NCBI GenBank assembly: GCA_963714205.1
Contig: CAVQNQ010000002.1
Coordinates: 434,001-498,000, forward strand
DNA: 64,000 bases
From: CAVQNQ01 sp963714205
GTDB lineage: Bacteria > Acidobacteriota > Terriglobia > Bryobacterales > Bryobacteraceae
Direction: 5' to 3'
Shown here in pieces: positions 44,537-54,048 of this stretch. The notes under the pieces are model-generated. The model ran no database searches. It was not told where the DNA came from and saw nothing but the letters and a program-made list of their open reading frames with translations. Made by a program: the position numbers and the translations under genes. Every line of letters begins with the position of its first letter. Position 1 is the stretch's first letter.

Positions 44537-46504
44537 CTATGACGTTTGATTCCCGAGCGCGCGAATGATGGCCTCGGCGTCGAATATGCAACCCGCCCAG
44601 GTTCCACCGCTGACGTTTTGCAACGCCGCCCACAGACGCGTATCCCTCGGCAGATCCGGGTCGGGGGCCAGATCCGGTCGCGGCGGACGCGCGGCCAATA
44701 CGCGCGCGCCTTCCTCGGCGCCGAAAATCTCGCCATCGGCTCCCACCAGGTTGACCGATCCTTCCAACTTCACGCGGTCGATCACGATCTCGATGCGATC
44801 GCCCTCCAGGATCTTGCCGAGCGGCCCGCCCGCCAGCGCCTCGGGGGTCACGTGGCCGATGCAGGCGCCGGTCGAGACGCCGCTGAAACGCGCATCGGTG
44901 ATGACGGCTACGTGCTTGCCGAAATCCAGGTGCCGGAGCGCCCCGGTGACCTGTAGGATTTCCTCCATGCCCGAGCCCATCGGCCCGCGGCACATCAGCA
45001 CCACCACGTCGCCCGGCTCGACGCGCTCGGGCCCGTCGCTCTTGATGGCCGCCATGACGGCCGGCTCGGTGAGAAACACGCGCGCGCGCCCGGTCATGCG
45101 GTAGACGCCATCGGCATCCACCACGGTGGGGTCGATGGCTGTGCTCTTGATAACCGACCCGCCGGGGGCCAGGTTTCCCTTGGGGAACGTGACGGTGGAA
45201 GTGAGGCCGCGGCGGCGCGCGCCATCGGCATCCATGATGACGTCATCGGGGTCGATGCCGTCGTTCTCGCGCAGCACCTTGCGCAGCGCGGCGCGGCGCT
45301 CGGACTGCTCCCACCAATCCAGGTTGGCATCGAGCGTCTGGCCGCTGGCCGTGAGCACTTTCGTTTCGAGCAGCCCCGCGCGCCTGAGGTGCAGCATGAC
45401 TTCCGGTACGCCGCCGGCCATGAAAACCTGCACGGTGGGATGGCCCTTGGGGCCGTTGGGCAGCGAATCCACCAGCCGCGGAATCTGCCGGTTGATGCGC
45501 GTCCAATCGTCCACCGTCGGCCGCGTCAGGCCGGCCATCCAGGCAATGGCGGGGATGTGAAGCACCAGGTTGGTCGAGCCGCCGAAGGCCGCGTGCACCA
45601 CCATGGCATTGCGCACCGAGCCGTCGCACAGGATGTCTTTCATGGCGCGGCCGCAGGCTTCCTGCGCCATCAGCGCGCGCGCCGAGCGGCGCGCCATATC
45701 CACCCAGATGGGATGCCCGGAGGGCGCCAGCGCGGAATGCGGCAGCGTCATCCCCAGCGCCTCGCCCACCACCTGCGAGGTGGCCGCCGTCCCCAGGAAC
45801 TGGCAGCCGCCGCCGGGCGACGCGCAGGTGTTGCACAGAACCTCGGAAGCCGCTTCCAGCGTGATCTGCCCATGGGCGTAGCGCGCGCCCACGGATTGCA
45901 CCGTGCCGGCGTCCTCGCCCTGTTCCGCCCGCAGCGTGACCCCGCCGGGCACCAGGATGCCGGCGAGCGCACGCGCCGAGGCCAGCGCCATCATCATGGC
46001 GGGCAGCCCCTTATCGCAGGTGGCCACGCCCATTACGCCTTTGCGCGTGGGCAGCGAGCGTATGAGGCGCCCGAAAACCGCGGCGGCGTCGTTGCGATAG
46101 GGCAGCGAATCGAACATGCCGGTGGTGCCCATCGTGCGGCCGTCGCACGGATCGGTGACGTAGCCGGCGAAGGGAATGGCGCCCAGCGCCTTGATCTCCT
46201 TGGCCGCGGCATCCACCAGCAAGGCCACCTCCCAGTGGCCGGTGTGGTATCCCAGCGCCACGGGCGTGCCATCCGCCGCGCGGATGCCCCCGTGCGTGCT
46301 GAGCAGCAGGAACTCCTTGCGCCCGAGATCGGCCGGGTCCCAGCCCATGCCGGTATTGTGCGACCAGCCGAACAGCTCGCCCGAAGGCCGGTGCAAAAGT
46401 AGTTCGGGAGTGAGGGGCAGGGCGCCCAGCGGGCCGCGCGCCGTGGAGCGAACGTCGTATAGCGACGCATCGCCGGAATCGAAAATCTGTTCGAGGGTGG
46501 TCAT
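44537..46504 (-). CDS. IlvD/Edd-family sugar-acid dehydratase, YjhG/YagF type (probable D-xylonate dehydratase)
   Basis: The 655-residue Fe-S dehydratase has the N-terminal PLTPELLLHRPSGELFG and MGWDPADL characteristic of the YjhG/YagF subfamily. Cluster cysteines lie in TDPCDGRT, ATCDKGLPA and CASPGGGCQFLG. The carbamylated-lysine/metal region is also conserved. E. coli YjhG and YagF convert D-xylonate to 2-dehydro-3-deoxy-D-pentonate, and length and motif order match closely. No sugar dehydrogenase or aldolase lies beside it, so pathway assignment relies on family only. Confidence 0.88.
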   Translation of the reverse strand: MTTLEQIFDSGDASLYDVRSTARGPLGALPLTPELLLHRPSGELFGWSHNTGMGWDPADLGRKEFLLLSTHGGIRAADGTPVALGYHTGHWEVALLVDAAAKEIKALGAIPFAGYVTDPCDGRTMGTTGMFDSLPYRNDAAAVFGRLIRSLPTRKGVMGVATCDKGLPAMMMALASARALAGILVPGGVTLRAEQGEDAGTVQSVGARYAHGQITLEAASEVLCNTCASPGGGCQFLGTAATSQVVGEALGMTLPHSALAPSGHPIWVDMARRSARALMAQEACGRAMKDILCDGSVRNAMVVHAAFGGSTNLVLHIPAIAWMAGLTRPTVDDWTRINRQIPRLVDSLPNGPKGHPTVQVFMAGGVPEVMLHLRRAGLLETKVLTASGQTLDANLDWWEQSERRAALRKVLRENDGIDPDDVIMDADGARRRGLTSTVTFPKGNLAPGGSVIKSTAIDPTVVDADGVYRMTGRARVFLTEPAVMAAIKSDGPERVEPGDVVVLMCRGPMGSGMEEILQVTGALRHLDFGKHVAVITDARFSGVSTGACIGHVTPEALAGGPLGKILEGDRIEIVIDRVKLEGSVNLVGADGEIFGAEEGARVLAARPPRPDLAPDPDLPRDTRLWAALQNVSGGTWAGCIFDAEAIIRALGNQTS

Positions 46505-46569
46505 GAAAACCGATGCTAGCAGGTTGAAATGCGGGAGGGAGCCGCGGCCGGCAGTTTGCTTGAAATTTA

Positions 46570-46598
46570 TTGACAGCCCAATTTTCGGATGTTACTCT
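46570..46598 (+). promoter_or_regulatory. Promoter of the PqqD-kinase-nucleotidyltransferase cassette
   Basis: A perfect TTGACA (46570-46575) lies 17 bases before TACTCT (46593-46598). The ATG of the PqqD-like gene follows at 46632 with GGA upstream. Confidence 0.55.
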
Positions 46599-46631
46599 CC
46601 AACTAACCTTGGTTTCCGAAGGAACGTACAG

Positions 46632-47024
46632 ATGAAGATACAGCGGATTAGTTCGGCGGACATCGCGGTTGAGAAACTCCCCGACGGCTCTACGGCAATT
46701 TTCGATGCCGCCACCAAGACAGTTTACTCCTTAAATGCCACCGCGGCGGCGGCGTGGGAGGCATGTGGCGACTCGGCGACGCTCGCTCAAATCATTGCCT
46801 CCATGCAGCAGTCGTTCAACCCTGCCGTCACGGACGAGATTGCATGGGAGGCGGTGTCTCAATTGCAAGACAAGGGTCTGGTAAGTATAGCAACTCCGTA
46901 CTCCGGCCCCACACGGCGGTCCGCCCTGGCGACTGCGGGTGCGCTGCTCGCGCCCCTGGTTTTGGCTTTGACCGCTGCCGAGCAGAAGGCGCACGCGGCG
47001 GCCGCGATTTCGGGCATACCATAG
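46632..47024 (+). CDS. PqqD-like protein with Tat-signal-like C-terminal tail
   Basis: The 130-residue product has a PqqD/RRE-type domain at 1-88: a winged-helix-like beta-hairpin with VEKLPDGSTAIFD, the family core TVYSLNATAAAAWEAC, and VSQLQDKGLVS. PqqD domains bind leader peptides in RiPP pathways. The tail (91-130) reads TRRSALATAGALLAPLVLAL, then AEQKAHAAAAISGIP. It has a twin-arginine motif, a hydrophobic run and an AxA-like site followed by six residues, as in a Tat signal placed at the wrong end of a protein. The frame is normal and the stop clear. It heads a cassette with an HPr-kinase-like gene and an NTP_transf_5 gene, as in HPr-rel-A-type systems. Confidence 0.75.
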   Translation: MKIQRISSADIAVEKLPDGSTAIFDAATKTVYSLNATAAAAWEACGDSATLAQIIASMQQSFNPAVTDEIAWEAVSQLQDKGLVSIATPYSGPTRRSALATAGALLAPLVLALTAAEQKAHAAAAISGIP

Positions 47025-47082
47025 GTGAGCCGAAGCCGGTCCGGACCGGTCAAAGGCCCGGGGGGCGCGCTCACAGCCGAGC

Positions 47083-47889
47083 ATGGCTGCAGCTCAAACC
47101 CCGCCAAGTAACATGGACCATCGCATCGGGATCGCGGCGTTTAACAGCCGGATTGCAGTGGTCTCGACTTGCGAGCGGACCCTCACGGCGCTCGAACGCT
47201 TCCTGTTGCCCTCGTTGCCCAGGATTGCGCTGGACACGCCAGGCACTGCTATCGAGCTGCGCATTCTGCGCAAGGGAGATGGATTTCAGCTTATCTGCGG
47301 CGGCAGGATCGAGTTGGCGCACGATTTTCCGGAGTTGGTGAGCGCAGCCGTCAGACTGCTCGATGAGGAAATCGTCAGGCGTCTGACGAGTCTGACGGCG
47401 GTCCACGCCGGAGCGGTCGAGCTTCGAGGAAAAGCACTCCTGCTGCCGGGGAAATCGCATGCCGGAAAGTCGGCGCTGGTGGCCGAATTGCTCCGGCGCG
47501 GCGCGGTCTATTTTTCCGATGAGTATGCCCTGATCGACGATCGGGGCCGGGCGCATCCCTATCCCCGGCCTCTTTTGCTCCGCAACGGCGGACCGGAGCA
47601 GGTTCCCGTGCTGCCGGAGGAGTGCCATGCGCGAGTGGGAAACCTGCCTGTAGACGTGGGTTGGATACTGGCCCTGGAATACGATCCCGCGGCAAGCTGG
47701 CGGATTGCCGCCATCCCGCAGAGTGAAGCGCTGCTGCTTCTATTGCAAAATACGCCTCACGAGTTACGCGAAGCGCCGCGCATATTTCCGGCGCTCGGAC
47801 GTGCCGCCTCCGGCTCGGGCTGCTACGCCGGACGGCGAAACGGCGCGCCTGAGGCCGCGGATCAGATTTTGCGGCTGGTCGCGGGATGA
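47083..47889 (+). CDS. HPr-kinase-like P-loop protein (HprK-related)
   Basis: The 268-residue product has a divergent N-terminal half, then the HprK-type kinase core: TAVHAGAVELRGKALLLPG with an early histidine, P-loop GKSHAGKS (123-130), and the YFSDEYALID acidic strand. These match HPr kinase/phosphorylase-related kinases found in RiPP and polysaccharide loci, not the PTS enzyme itself, since no HPr gene is present. An alternative ATG at 47113 (MDHRIGIAAF) is equally plausible; no strong ribosome site marks either. It ends three bases before the nucleotidyltransferase gene. Substrate unknown; in lasso-peptide systems such kinases phosphorylate the peptide. Confidence 0.75.
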   Translation: MAAAQTPPSNMDHRIGIAAFNSRIAVVSTCERTLTALERFLLPSLPRIALDTPGTAIELRILRKGDGFQLICGGRIELAHDFPELVSAAVRLLDEEIVRRLTSLTAVHAGAVELRGKALLLPGKSHAGKSALVAELLRRGAVYFSDEYALIDDRGRAHPYPRPLLLRNGGPEQVPVLPEECHARVGNLPVDVGWILALEYDPAASWRIAAIPQSEALLLLLQNTPHELREAPRIFPALGRAASGSGCYAGRRNGAPEAADQILRLVAG

Positions 47890-47892
47890 CGG

Positions 47893-49020
47893 ATGGCCAA
47901 GGGACCGGTCCACACGCGAATGGCCCCGGGCCAGATACTGACCGCGTGCTTCGGAGATGAAGACGAAAGCCGGCGCGCGTTGGAAGCCTGCGCGCTTCTG
48001 GATAGGGGCGAAATCGACGCCGCGACCGGCCGCCTGCTTCCCTTTCTGTACCGGCGCTGGGGCGCGCTGACCGGCAACCGTCTCGTCGAAATGGGCCATT
48101 GCGCATACATCGCAACGTGGCGGCAAAACCGGGAACGCATGGCCCATCTTGGATCGGTGCTTCTGGAATTTGAAAAGGCGGGCATCCCCTGCATGCTGCT
48201 CAAAGGCGCTGCCCTGACCCTCCGGCACTACCGGGACTACGGCCTTCGCGGCATGGGCGACTTCGACCTGCTGATTCACGGGAGCGATCTCGAGCGTGCC
48301 GCTGATTTGCTCATGCAAACTGGTTGGACGCCGGAAGAGGGATGCCCCACGGATGCGATCCGGCGGCAATCCCGCGTCCGCCACGCCTGGCAATTCTTCG
48401 GGAGCGACAAGCAGAATTGCGATCTTCACTGGCGCCCGCTGGCCCGATGCTATTGCCCTCAAGTCACGGAGATGTTCTGGCAAGGCGCGGAGCCGTTCGA
48501 TCTTGACGGCCATGCCGTCGGGGTTCCGTGCCCAACCGATCAGTTCTTCCACACTTGCGTGCACGCCATGCATTGGGAGTGGACACCGAATCTGTATTGG
48601 ATGGCTGACGCGATAACTGTGCTTCGCGACGGCCAACCCGACTGGGACCGGGCGGCGGCCCTCGCCACGAAATCCGGCATGCGGATCCAGTTCGCCCAGG
48701 CGCTCGCCGCGCTGGCCGCGCAGTTCCACCGCATCGTTCCCAAGCAGCTACTGAGCGCCGACGTGCCGCCCTGGCAGCAGCGCGAGTACAGGCTTATGCA
48801 AAAGCCCTGTCCGCTGGGGATGTGGGACAGCGTCGCCTGGCATGTGTACCATTTCCAGCGTCTCCGGCCGTTCGATTCGCGCTGGAGTAAAACGCCTGGT
48901 TGGATCGGATTCCCGCAGTATCTGGCGGCTTTTCTGAACGCATCGGATTGGCATACTTTCCTGACGAAATTGTGGCTGCAAGTGAAACGGCGGGCTCGAC
49001 AGCCGCGAAGGGAAAATTGA
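47893..49020 (+). CDS. NTP_transf_5-type nucleotidyltransferase
   Basis: The 375-residue product has a central nucleotidyltransferase-like site: GIPCMLLKGAALTLRHY followed by RGMGDFDLLI, where the G-x-G-D-x-D acid pair would bind metal. The rest is helical with many Trp, Tyr and His (HAWQFFG, LHWRPLARCY, HAMHWEWTPN). This layout matches the putative nucleotidyltransferases (PF14907) that recur next to PqqD-like and HprK-like genes. Its product is unknown. Three bases separate it from the kinase gene, so the two are cotranscribed. Confidence 0.8.
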   Translation: MAKGPVHTRMAPGQILTACFGDEDESRRALEACALLDRGEIDAATGRLLPFLYRRWGALTGNRLVEMGHCAYIATWRQNRERMAHLGSVLLEFEKAGIPCMLLKGAALTLRHYRDYGLRGMGDFDLLIHGSDLERAADLLMQTGWTPEEGCPTDAIRRQSRVRHAWQFFGSDKQNCDLHWRPLARCYCPQVTEMFWQGAEPFDLDGHAVGVPCPTDQFFHTCVHAMHWEWTPNLYWMADAITVLRDGQPDWDRAAALATKSGMRIQFAQALAALAAQFHRIVPKQLLSADVPPWQQREYRLMQKPCPLGMWDSVAWHVYHFQRLRPFDSRWSKTPGWIGFPQYLAAFLNASDWHTFLTKLWLQVKRRARQPRREN

Positions 49021-49103
49021 ACGCCCCGGCGCGGCGGTTGTTGTATTCTTTACTGCATGGCTGAACTCGCGCGGGAATCTGAAGCGCAGTACCGGAAACG
49101 ATA

Positions 49104-49751
49104 ATGGCGATCATAGCGGTTCTCGGGCGCAAGGGCGGCATCGGTAAATCTACCATTGCCGGCAATCTGGCGGCGGAGTTCGCCGCCATGGGGCGAGAGG
49201 TCGTCGTGCTGGATGCCGATCCGCAGCACAGCCTGGTGGCCTGGGCCTCGTTGGGCCAGGGGCTGCTCTCGAGCTCGGTCGAGAAAGTGAAGGCCGATAG
49301 CGCCGCGGCCCTGGAGGCGCGCGCCCGCAAGGCCGAAAAGACGACCGGCATCGTCATCATCGACACGCCGCCGGGAATGCCCGAGACCGCCTATCTGGCC
49401 GCGCTGGCCGCCGACCTGGTGCTGCTTCCGTGCGGCCCCTCGCCGCTCGATCTGCTGTCGCTGAAGGACGCGCTCGGCCTGGCTCTCAAAGCCCGGGCCG
49501 CCCGGCGCTCCAAGAAGCCGCGCATTCGTTTCGTGCCCTCGCGGGTTCCCCTGAACACGAACCTGGGGCGCAATCTGGGAGCCTCGCTGGAGAAGATGGG
49601 GAAGAAGGTGCTCCCGCCGATAGGCCAGCGCATCGTGATCGCCGAAGCCGTGGCCGAGGGTTTGACGGTTATGGAATACGCGCCGAATTCAGTGGCGCAT
49701 GCCCAGTTCGCCGAATTGGCTCGGGCCGTCGAGAAGATTGTGGAGAAGTGA
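49104..49751 (+). CDS. Orphan ParA/MinD-type ATPase
   Basis: The 215-residue protein has the deviant Walker A KGGIGKST with the signature lysine, a switch I-like DADPQHS, and the Walker B-like IVIIDTPPG. There is no ParB-like partner, centromere-like repeat or plasmid gene nearby, so a role in positioning a cellular cargo (or an unlinked replicon) is possible. ATG at 49104. Confidence 0.88.
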   Translation: MAIIAVLGRKGGIGKSTIAGNLAAEFAAMGREVVVLDADPQHSLVAWASLGQGLLSSSVEKVKADSAAALEARARKAEKTTGIVIIDTPPGMPETAYLAALAADLVLLPCGPSPLDLLSLKDALGLALKARAARRSKKPRIRFVPSRVPLNTNLGRNLGASLEKMGKKVLPPIGQRIVIAEAVAEGLTVMEYAPNSVAHAQFAELARAVEKIVEK

Positions 49752-49924
49752 GCAGGATCGGCCTTTAGCGTGCCCGCTATTGTATACTAAAAGACCCGGA
49801 AGTCTATATTTGGGAAGTTCCGCCTGCAGGCGCCCATACCCATGAGCCTTATTCGCCCCCGACAGGATCGCGCCGCACGCCGCGAGTGCGCGGGGGCGAC
49901 GCTCATCTCGTCACAGGACCTATT

Positions 49925-52577
49925 ATGATCCGACTGATCCTCGCACTCGTTCTCTTCCTGATAGGCCCTCTTTCGGCCCAATCCCCGCTAGAACCGGTGC
50001 CGCCCGCTGGAGGCGGCTACACCTCCAGCGGCCAGACAGCGACGCCGGCCGTCCCTGACGACGCCGCCGCCGCGCCCAAGGCGAAAAGCCCGGAAATGCA
50101 GGTGACCCAGACCGACGCCTCGGCCGGAGAGAACGAACGCAACGAGAATGTCGCGGTGGCCCCGGTGGACTTGAATATCCTCAAGGACCTACTGGTGCGG
50201 ATCGGCCCGACCGCCACCCTCATCACCGAATTCCAACCGGAGGGTGACTATTTCGGCTCGGAATACGGCGTGGCGCCCACCATCGGGCTGCACGTTCCGG
50301 CGCGGCCGCGGCGCGCGCTGCACGGCAGGGTGTTTGAATCCCACCAGAACAGCGTCTTCGGCGCACGGGCTTTCTTTCAGGTGGGCGGGTTGAAGCCCGC
50401 GCACGATAACCAGTATGGCTTCGCGGTGGAAGCGCCCCTCTGGAGCGGGGCTTTTGTCACGGTCGATACGGGCCAGCAGAAGACTCGCGGCATGGTGAAC
50501 GGGAATGTCCTGGTGCCGTTGCCCTCGGAAAGGACCCCGCTGGCCACCGATCCCACTCTGCGCGCCTACGTCCAGCTCATTCTCAACTCCTACCCCGATG
50601 AGGTTCCGAATCGCACCGACATCGATCCCCGGATGTTGAACACCAATTCTCCCCAGACCGTGAACGGGCAGAACTGGAACGCGCACTTCCATCAGGACAT
50701 CGGGAGCCGCGACAAGCTGGTGTTCCACTACGGCTATATGGGCGATAAGGTGATCGCCTTCCAGCTCGTCGCCGGGCAGAACCCGGACACCACGGGGTTT
50801 TCGAACGACGGCCGCGTAACCTGGCATCGCGATTGGAGTCTCCAGTACCTCCACCAACGCCACGGTGGCCTTCGATCGCGATACCTCGCTGTTAGCCGTC
50901 GAGCCGGGCACCCTCGGCCCCACCATAAACGTGATTGGTTTGCAATCGCTCGGCGCGTCGCCGGACGTGCCCTCTTACCGCGCCGACACCCGGTACCGCT
51001 ACGGCGCGCAGATGCGCCACCTGCATGGCGATCACGTGTTCGTCTTCGGGTTCGAGATCTCGCGGCGGCAATACAATGGATTCCGGTCCGACTCCACCCG
51101 CCCCGACATCGCTTTCCAAGCCGACGCTGTAAACTCCGCCATCACCAATCTGCGACTGGGCTTGCCTTATTCGATGGTCACTTCGATCGGCGATCTGTGG
51201 GCCGGATTTCGCAGTTGGGGCATGTCATACTACGCCGGCGACACCTGGCGCGCGGCCCCGAACCTTACCGTGAGTTATGGGCTTCGCTACGAACCTAGTC
51301 CGGCTCCCAATGAAGTCAACCATCCCGGCGCCATCCCCTGGGGCTGCGACTGCGGCGCCGTGGCTCCCCAGGCGGGCCTGGCATACCGCCTTCCCGGAAG
51401 CGCCGGCGTGTTGCGCGCTGGCTATGGGCTGCAGTACGGACCCATTCTTCCGTCTTCTTATGCCTGGATACGCTCCAACCCCCCGGCCAATACGGTGCTC
51501 GGAATCCAGCAGCCGAACCTGATCGAGGCGCTGACGGCGGCCAATGGAACTTCCTACGCCGGGGCGACCCAGGGGCGGCCATTCTTCACCATTCTGGACC
51601 CGAACATGGCCCTGCCGTATTCAAACCAGTACAACTTCAGTTGGGAGCGGGAGTTGCACGGAGCCTGGCACGTTCAACTGGGCTACTTGGGCAGCGACAC
51701 GTTCAAGCTGATTATGATCCGATCCTCCAACCGCGCGCTGATTATTCCGGGAATGACGCTGACCGAGGCCAATGTCGACCAGCGGCGGCCCAACCAGAAC
51801 TACAGCACGATGCGCAACGTCGAGAACGCCGCGAATGCCTTGTACAATGCAGCCACGGCCACCCTCTTCCTGCCGCGCTGGAAAGGGCTGCACACCGATG
51901 TCTCGTACTGGTTCAGCAAGGCCATGGACGACGGGGCGGGCTTCGCCGATCAGGGGCCCCCTTCGGTAATGGACAGCCAGTGGGAGTTTGAAACTCACAA
52001 AGACCTGACCGGCCGTTCGGACTTCGACCAGCCGCACTCTTTCCGCGCCCGATTTTCCTATGAGACTCCCACGCCCCCTTCTGCCAGTCGCTGGGTTCGG
52101 GCTCTGGCCGGAGGTTGGAGCTTTTCGAGCATCGTGTTGCTCAAGAGCGGTACGCCATTTACCGTCTACACCGGTTCCGACGCGCCCGGATATGGCAATG
52201 TGGACGGAGCGGGGAAGGACCGGCCCAACGTGATCGACCCTGCCGTCCTGGGCCGCACCATCGGCAACCCGGACACAGCCACTGCGTTGCTGCCGGCCTC
52301 CGCTTTCGCGTACATCACGCCGGGAACGATCTCGGGGAACCTCGGCCGCAACACGTTTCGGAAGGGTCCCATCCGCAATGTCAACGCTTCGATATCGCGG
52401 CGCTTCCGGGTGTGGAGGGAGAAGCCGCTGACCATCCGGGCCGAATCGGTGAACCTCTTCAACACGGCGCAGTTCTCCGCGCCGGATAATTATCTGATCG
52501 ATTCGAGTTTCGGGGAGATCACCAACACGTTGAACAACGGAAGAAGCGTCCGTTTTGCGGGCAGCTTCGAGTTCTGA
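49925..52577 (+). pseudogene. TonB-dependent receptor-like outer-membrane protein, single frameshift near 50838
   Basis: Two frames give one protein of about 883 residues. The first (49925 to ~50838) has a signal peptide (RLILALVLFLIGPLSAQ), an Ala/Pro-rich spacer, and barrel-like repeats. The second (~50838 to 52577) continues SSTSTNATVAFDRDTSLL, with long Tyr-rich barrel strands such as SYWFSKAMDDGAGF and GTPFTVYTGSDAPGYGN, ending SVRFAGSFEF with the terminal Phe of outer-membrane barrels. Unlike the receptor at 14233-17859 it lacks the carboxypeptidase-regulatory domain, though the barrel is Oar-like. Removing one base at 50837-50840 restores the frame. Whether the break is real or a sequencing error is unclear. 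Confidence 0.75.
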
Positions 52578-52610
52578 TCCCCCGGGACATCCGCGCCGCT
52601 CCACGCGCCG

Positions 52611-53924
52611 TCACTTGGAGGAGAAACGCCGCCTGATGGCCTGTATTGCATCTCTCAAGCGCTGGGCAAAACCGGGAGCGGGCTCCGCCGGCGGAGAGGG
52701 AGCCGGCCCGGTAAGCGCATTGGCCGGCGTGGCCGTGGCGGGAGGCTTGGGCACCCAGGCCGGCTGGACCGCCTCGCACGGGCGCTCGCCGGCGAACCGC
52801 ACGATATTGCTCAGGAGGGCGTACTCGCGGCGATATCGCTGCCCATCGCTCTTCGCCATACATACGGAAAAGCCGGCATAGCGCTCGCTCGACGGCGCGC
52901 CTCTGCTCCGCGATCCCGTGGAGAGCGCCACGTTTTCCAGCAGCACCGGCGCGTACCCTTCCAGGTTCCGTTCGATGTACGCAGTCTCGTAGCGGTGGCG
53001 GCGCAAGCTCCAGACGAAGACCCGGAAACTGTCGAAATCGTAGGGCACGTCTCCGCTTCCGATGGTGGTCCAGAGCCAGGTGGTCTTCTTCTGGTCCCCG
53101 TCCTCGGTCTCTCCCAGGGCGAAGTACGAAACGATTCGCCGGCCTTCGGCGTATTGCGCCACATCGTCGGGAATGCCCATCACCAGCCTGCGGGTGAGCA
53201 CCCATCCGGCCGGCCCTCCGGGCGAGCGGATCAAGCTCCAGTCCTCGGTGGGAGGCGGCTTGGCGGGTTCCGGCGGCGGCTCGTCGCCGGGATCCTCCCG
53301 GCTGAGGTCGGTGTGGGAAAGATCCAGCCAGTTGCCGGGTGGCGCGGGAGGCTTGGGCAAGGGCGGCGGCGGATACTTGGGCTGCTTGCCGGCAGAAGCC
53401 TTGCGCGCGGCCTTGGCTTTCTTGGGAGTCGGCGGGAGAAGAGGCTGCCGGGGAATCTCGATGCGCGGCAGGCGGACGTGCGCCAGCACATCCATCTTTT
53501 CCTTTTCCTTTACCTGAAAGAAGCTGGGCGATTGACGGTCCGGCTCGGTATGCACGTTGAGTTCGCCGAACGAAGTGGCCTGCCCCTGAACCGGCATACG
53601 GGCTGCGCGAGCCGCCAGATCCTGCAGGGACGCCATGTCTCCGGCGCTGAGCAACTGGCGCTCGTCGGTCCACCCTTCGGCCCCGGCCGGAGTTCGGACG
53701 CGCAGGAACCGGCGGCGGCGTTGCAGGATCTCCAGGCGGTCGCCGTGTTTGACGGTGGCCACGGCGGCAGATTCCACGGGAATATCGCCCCGGATCTTGA
53801 GGGAAGCGGGGCCGACAAACGCTTCGCCGATCGCGGGCGCGTGCGGGGGACCCCCGCGACAGCCGGCCAGCAGCAAAAGCAAAGCGATCGCGGCGGCAAG
53901 CTTGCCTCTCACGCCTTTGTCCAC
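52611..53924 (-). CDS. SH3-domain lipoprotein with proline-rich linker
   Basis: The product has 437 residues. The N-terminus is a lipoprotein signal (GKLAAAIALLLLLAGC). Two SH3b-like segments follow: LKIRGDIPVESAAVATVKHGDRLEILQRRRRFLRVRT, with a closing GWTDERQL, and NVHTEPDRQSPSFFQV. A long Lys/Pro-rich linker connects to a third domain with GPAGWVLTRRLVMGIPDDVAQY and strand-rich segments. Probably periplasmic and bound to peptidoglycan or the outer membrane. Start GTG at 53924 is inferred from the lipobox; the frame opens at 54050 on the opposite side of the thioredoxin-fold gene. Convergent with the receptor. Confidence 0.65.
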   Translation of the reverse strand: MDKGVRGKLAAAIALLLLLAGCRGGPPHAPAIGEAFVGPASLKIRGDIPVESAAVATVKHGDRLEILQRRRRFLRVRTPAGAEGWTDERQLLSAGDMASLQDLAARAARMPVQGQATSFGELNVHTEPDRQSPSFFQVKEKEKMDVLAHVRLPRIEIPRQPLLPPTPKKAKAARKASAGKQPKYPPPPLPKPPAPPGNWLDLSHTDLSREDPGDEPPPEPAKPPPTEDWSLIRSPGGPAGWVLTRRLVMGIPDDVAQYAEGRRIVSYFALGETEDGDQKKTTWLWTTIGSGDVPYDFDSFRVFVWSLRRHRYETAYIERNLEGYAPVLLENVALSTGSRSRGAPSSERYAGFSVCMAKSDGQRYRREYALLSNIVRFAGERPCEAVQPAWVPKPPATATPANALTGPAPSPPAEPAPGFAQRLRDAIQAIRRRFSSK

Positions 53925-54048
53925 GTTTCTCTTACAGTTTACCAGCCGGATCGCGGAACGCGTCCGCGGCGGCGATGACCATTTCGCCGCGGGCGGGAAT
54001 CGTTTTATCATCAGGGTGCCGGAACCGGCCGCAAGCGCCGGCCGGCGC

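Noticed and set aside
44565..46402. Plus-strand open frames inside the dehydratase gene
   Set aside because: Antisense shadows of the YjhG-type gene.
47025..47110. A 28-codon frame starting GTG between the PqqD-like and kinase genes as a precursor peptide
   Set aside because: It lacks a ribosome site and Cys/Thr/Ser-rich core, and overlaps one of the two kinase starts. The evidence is too thin.
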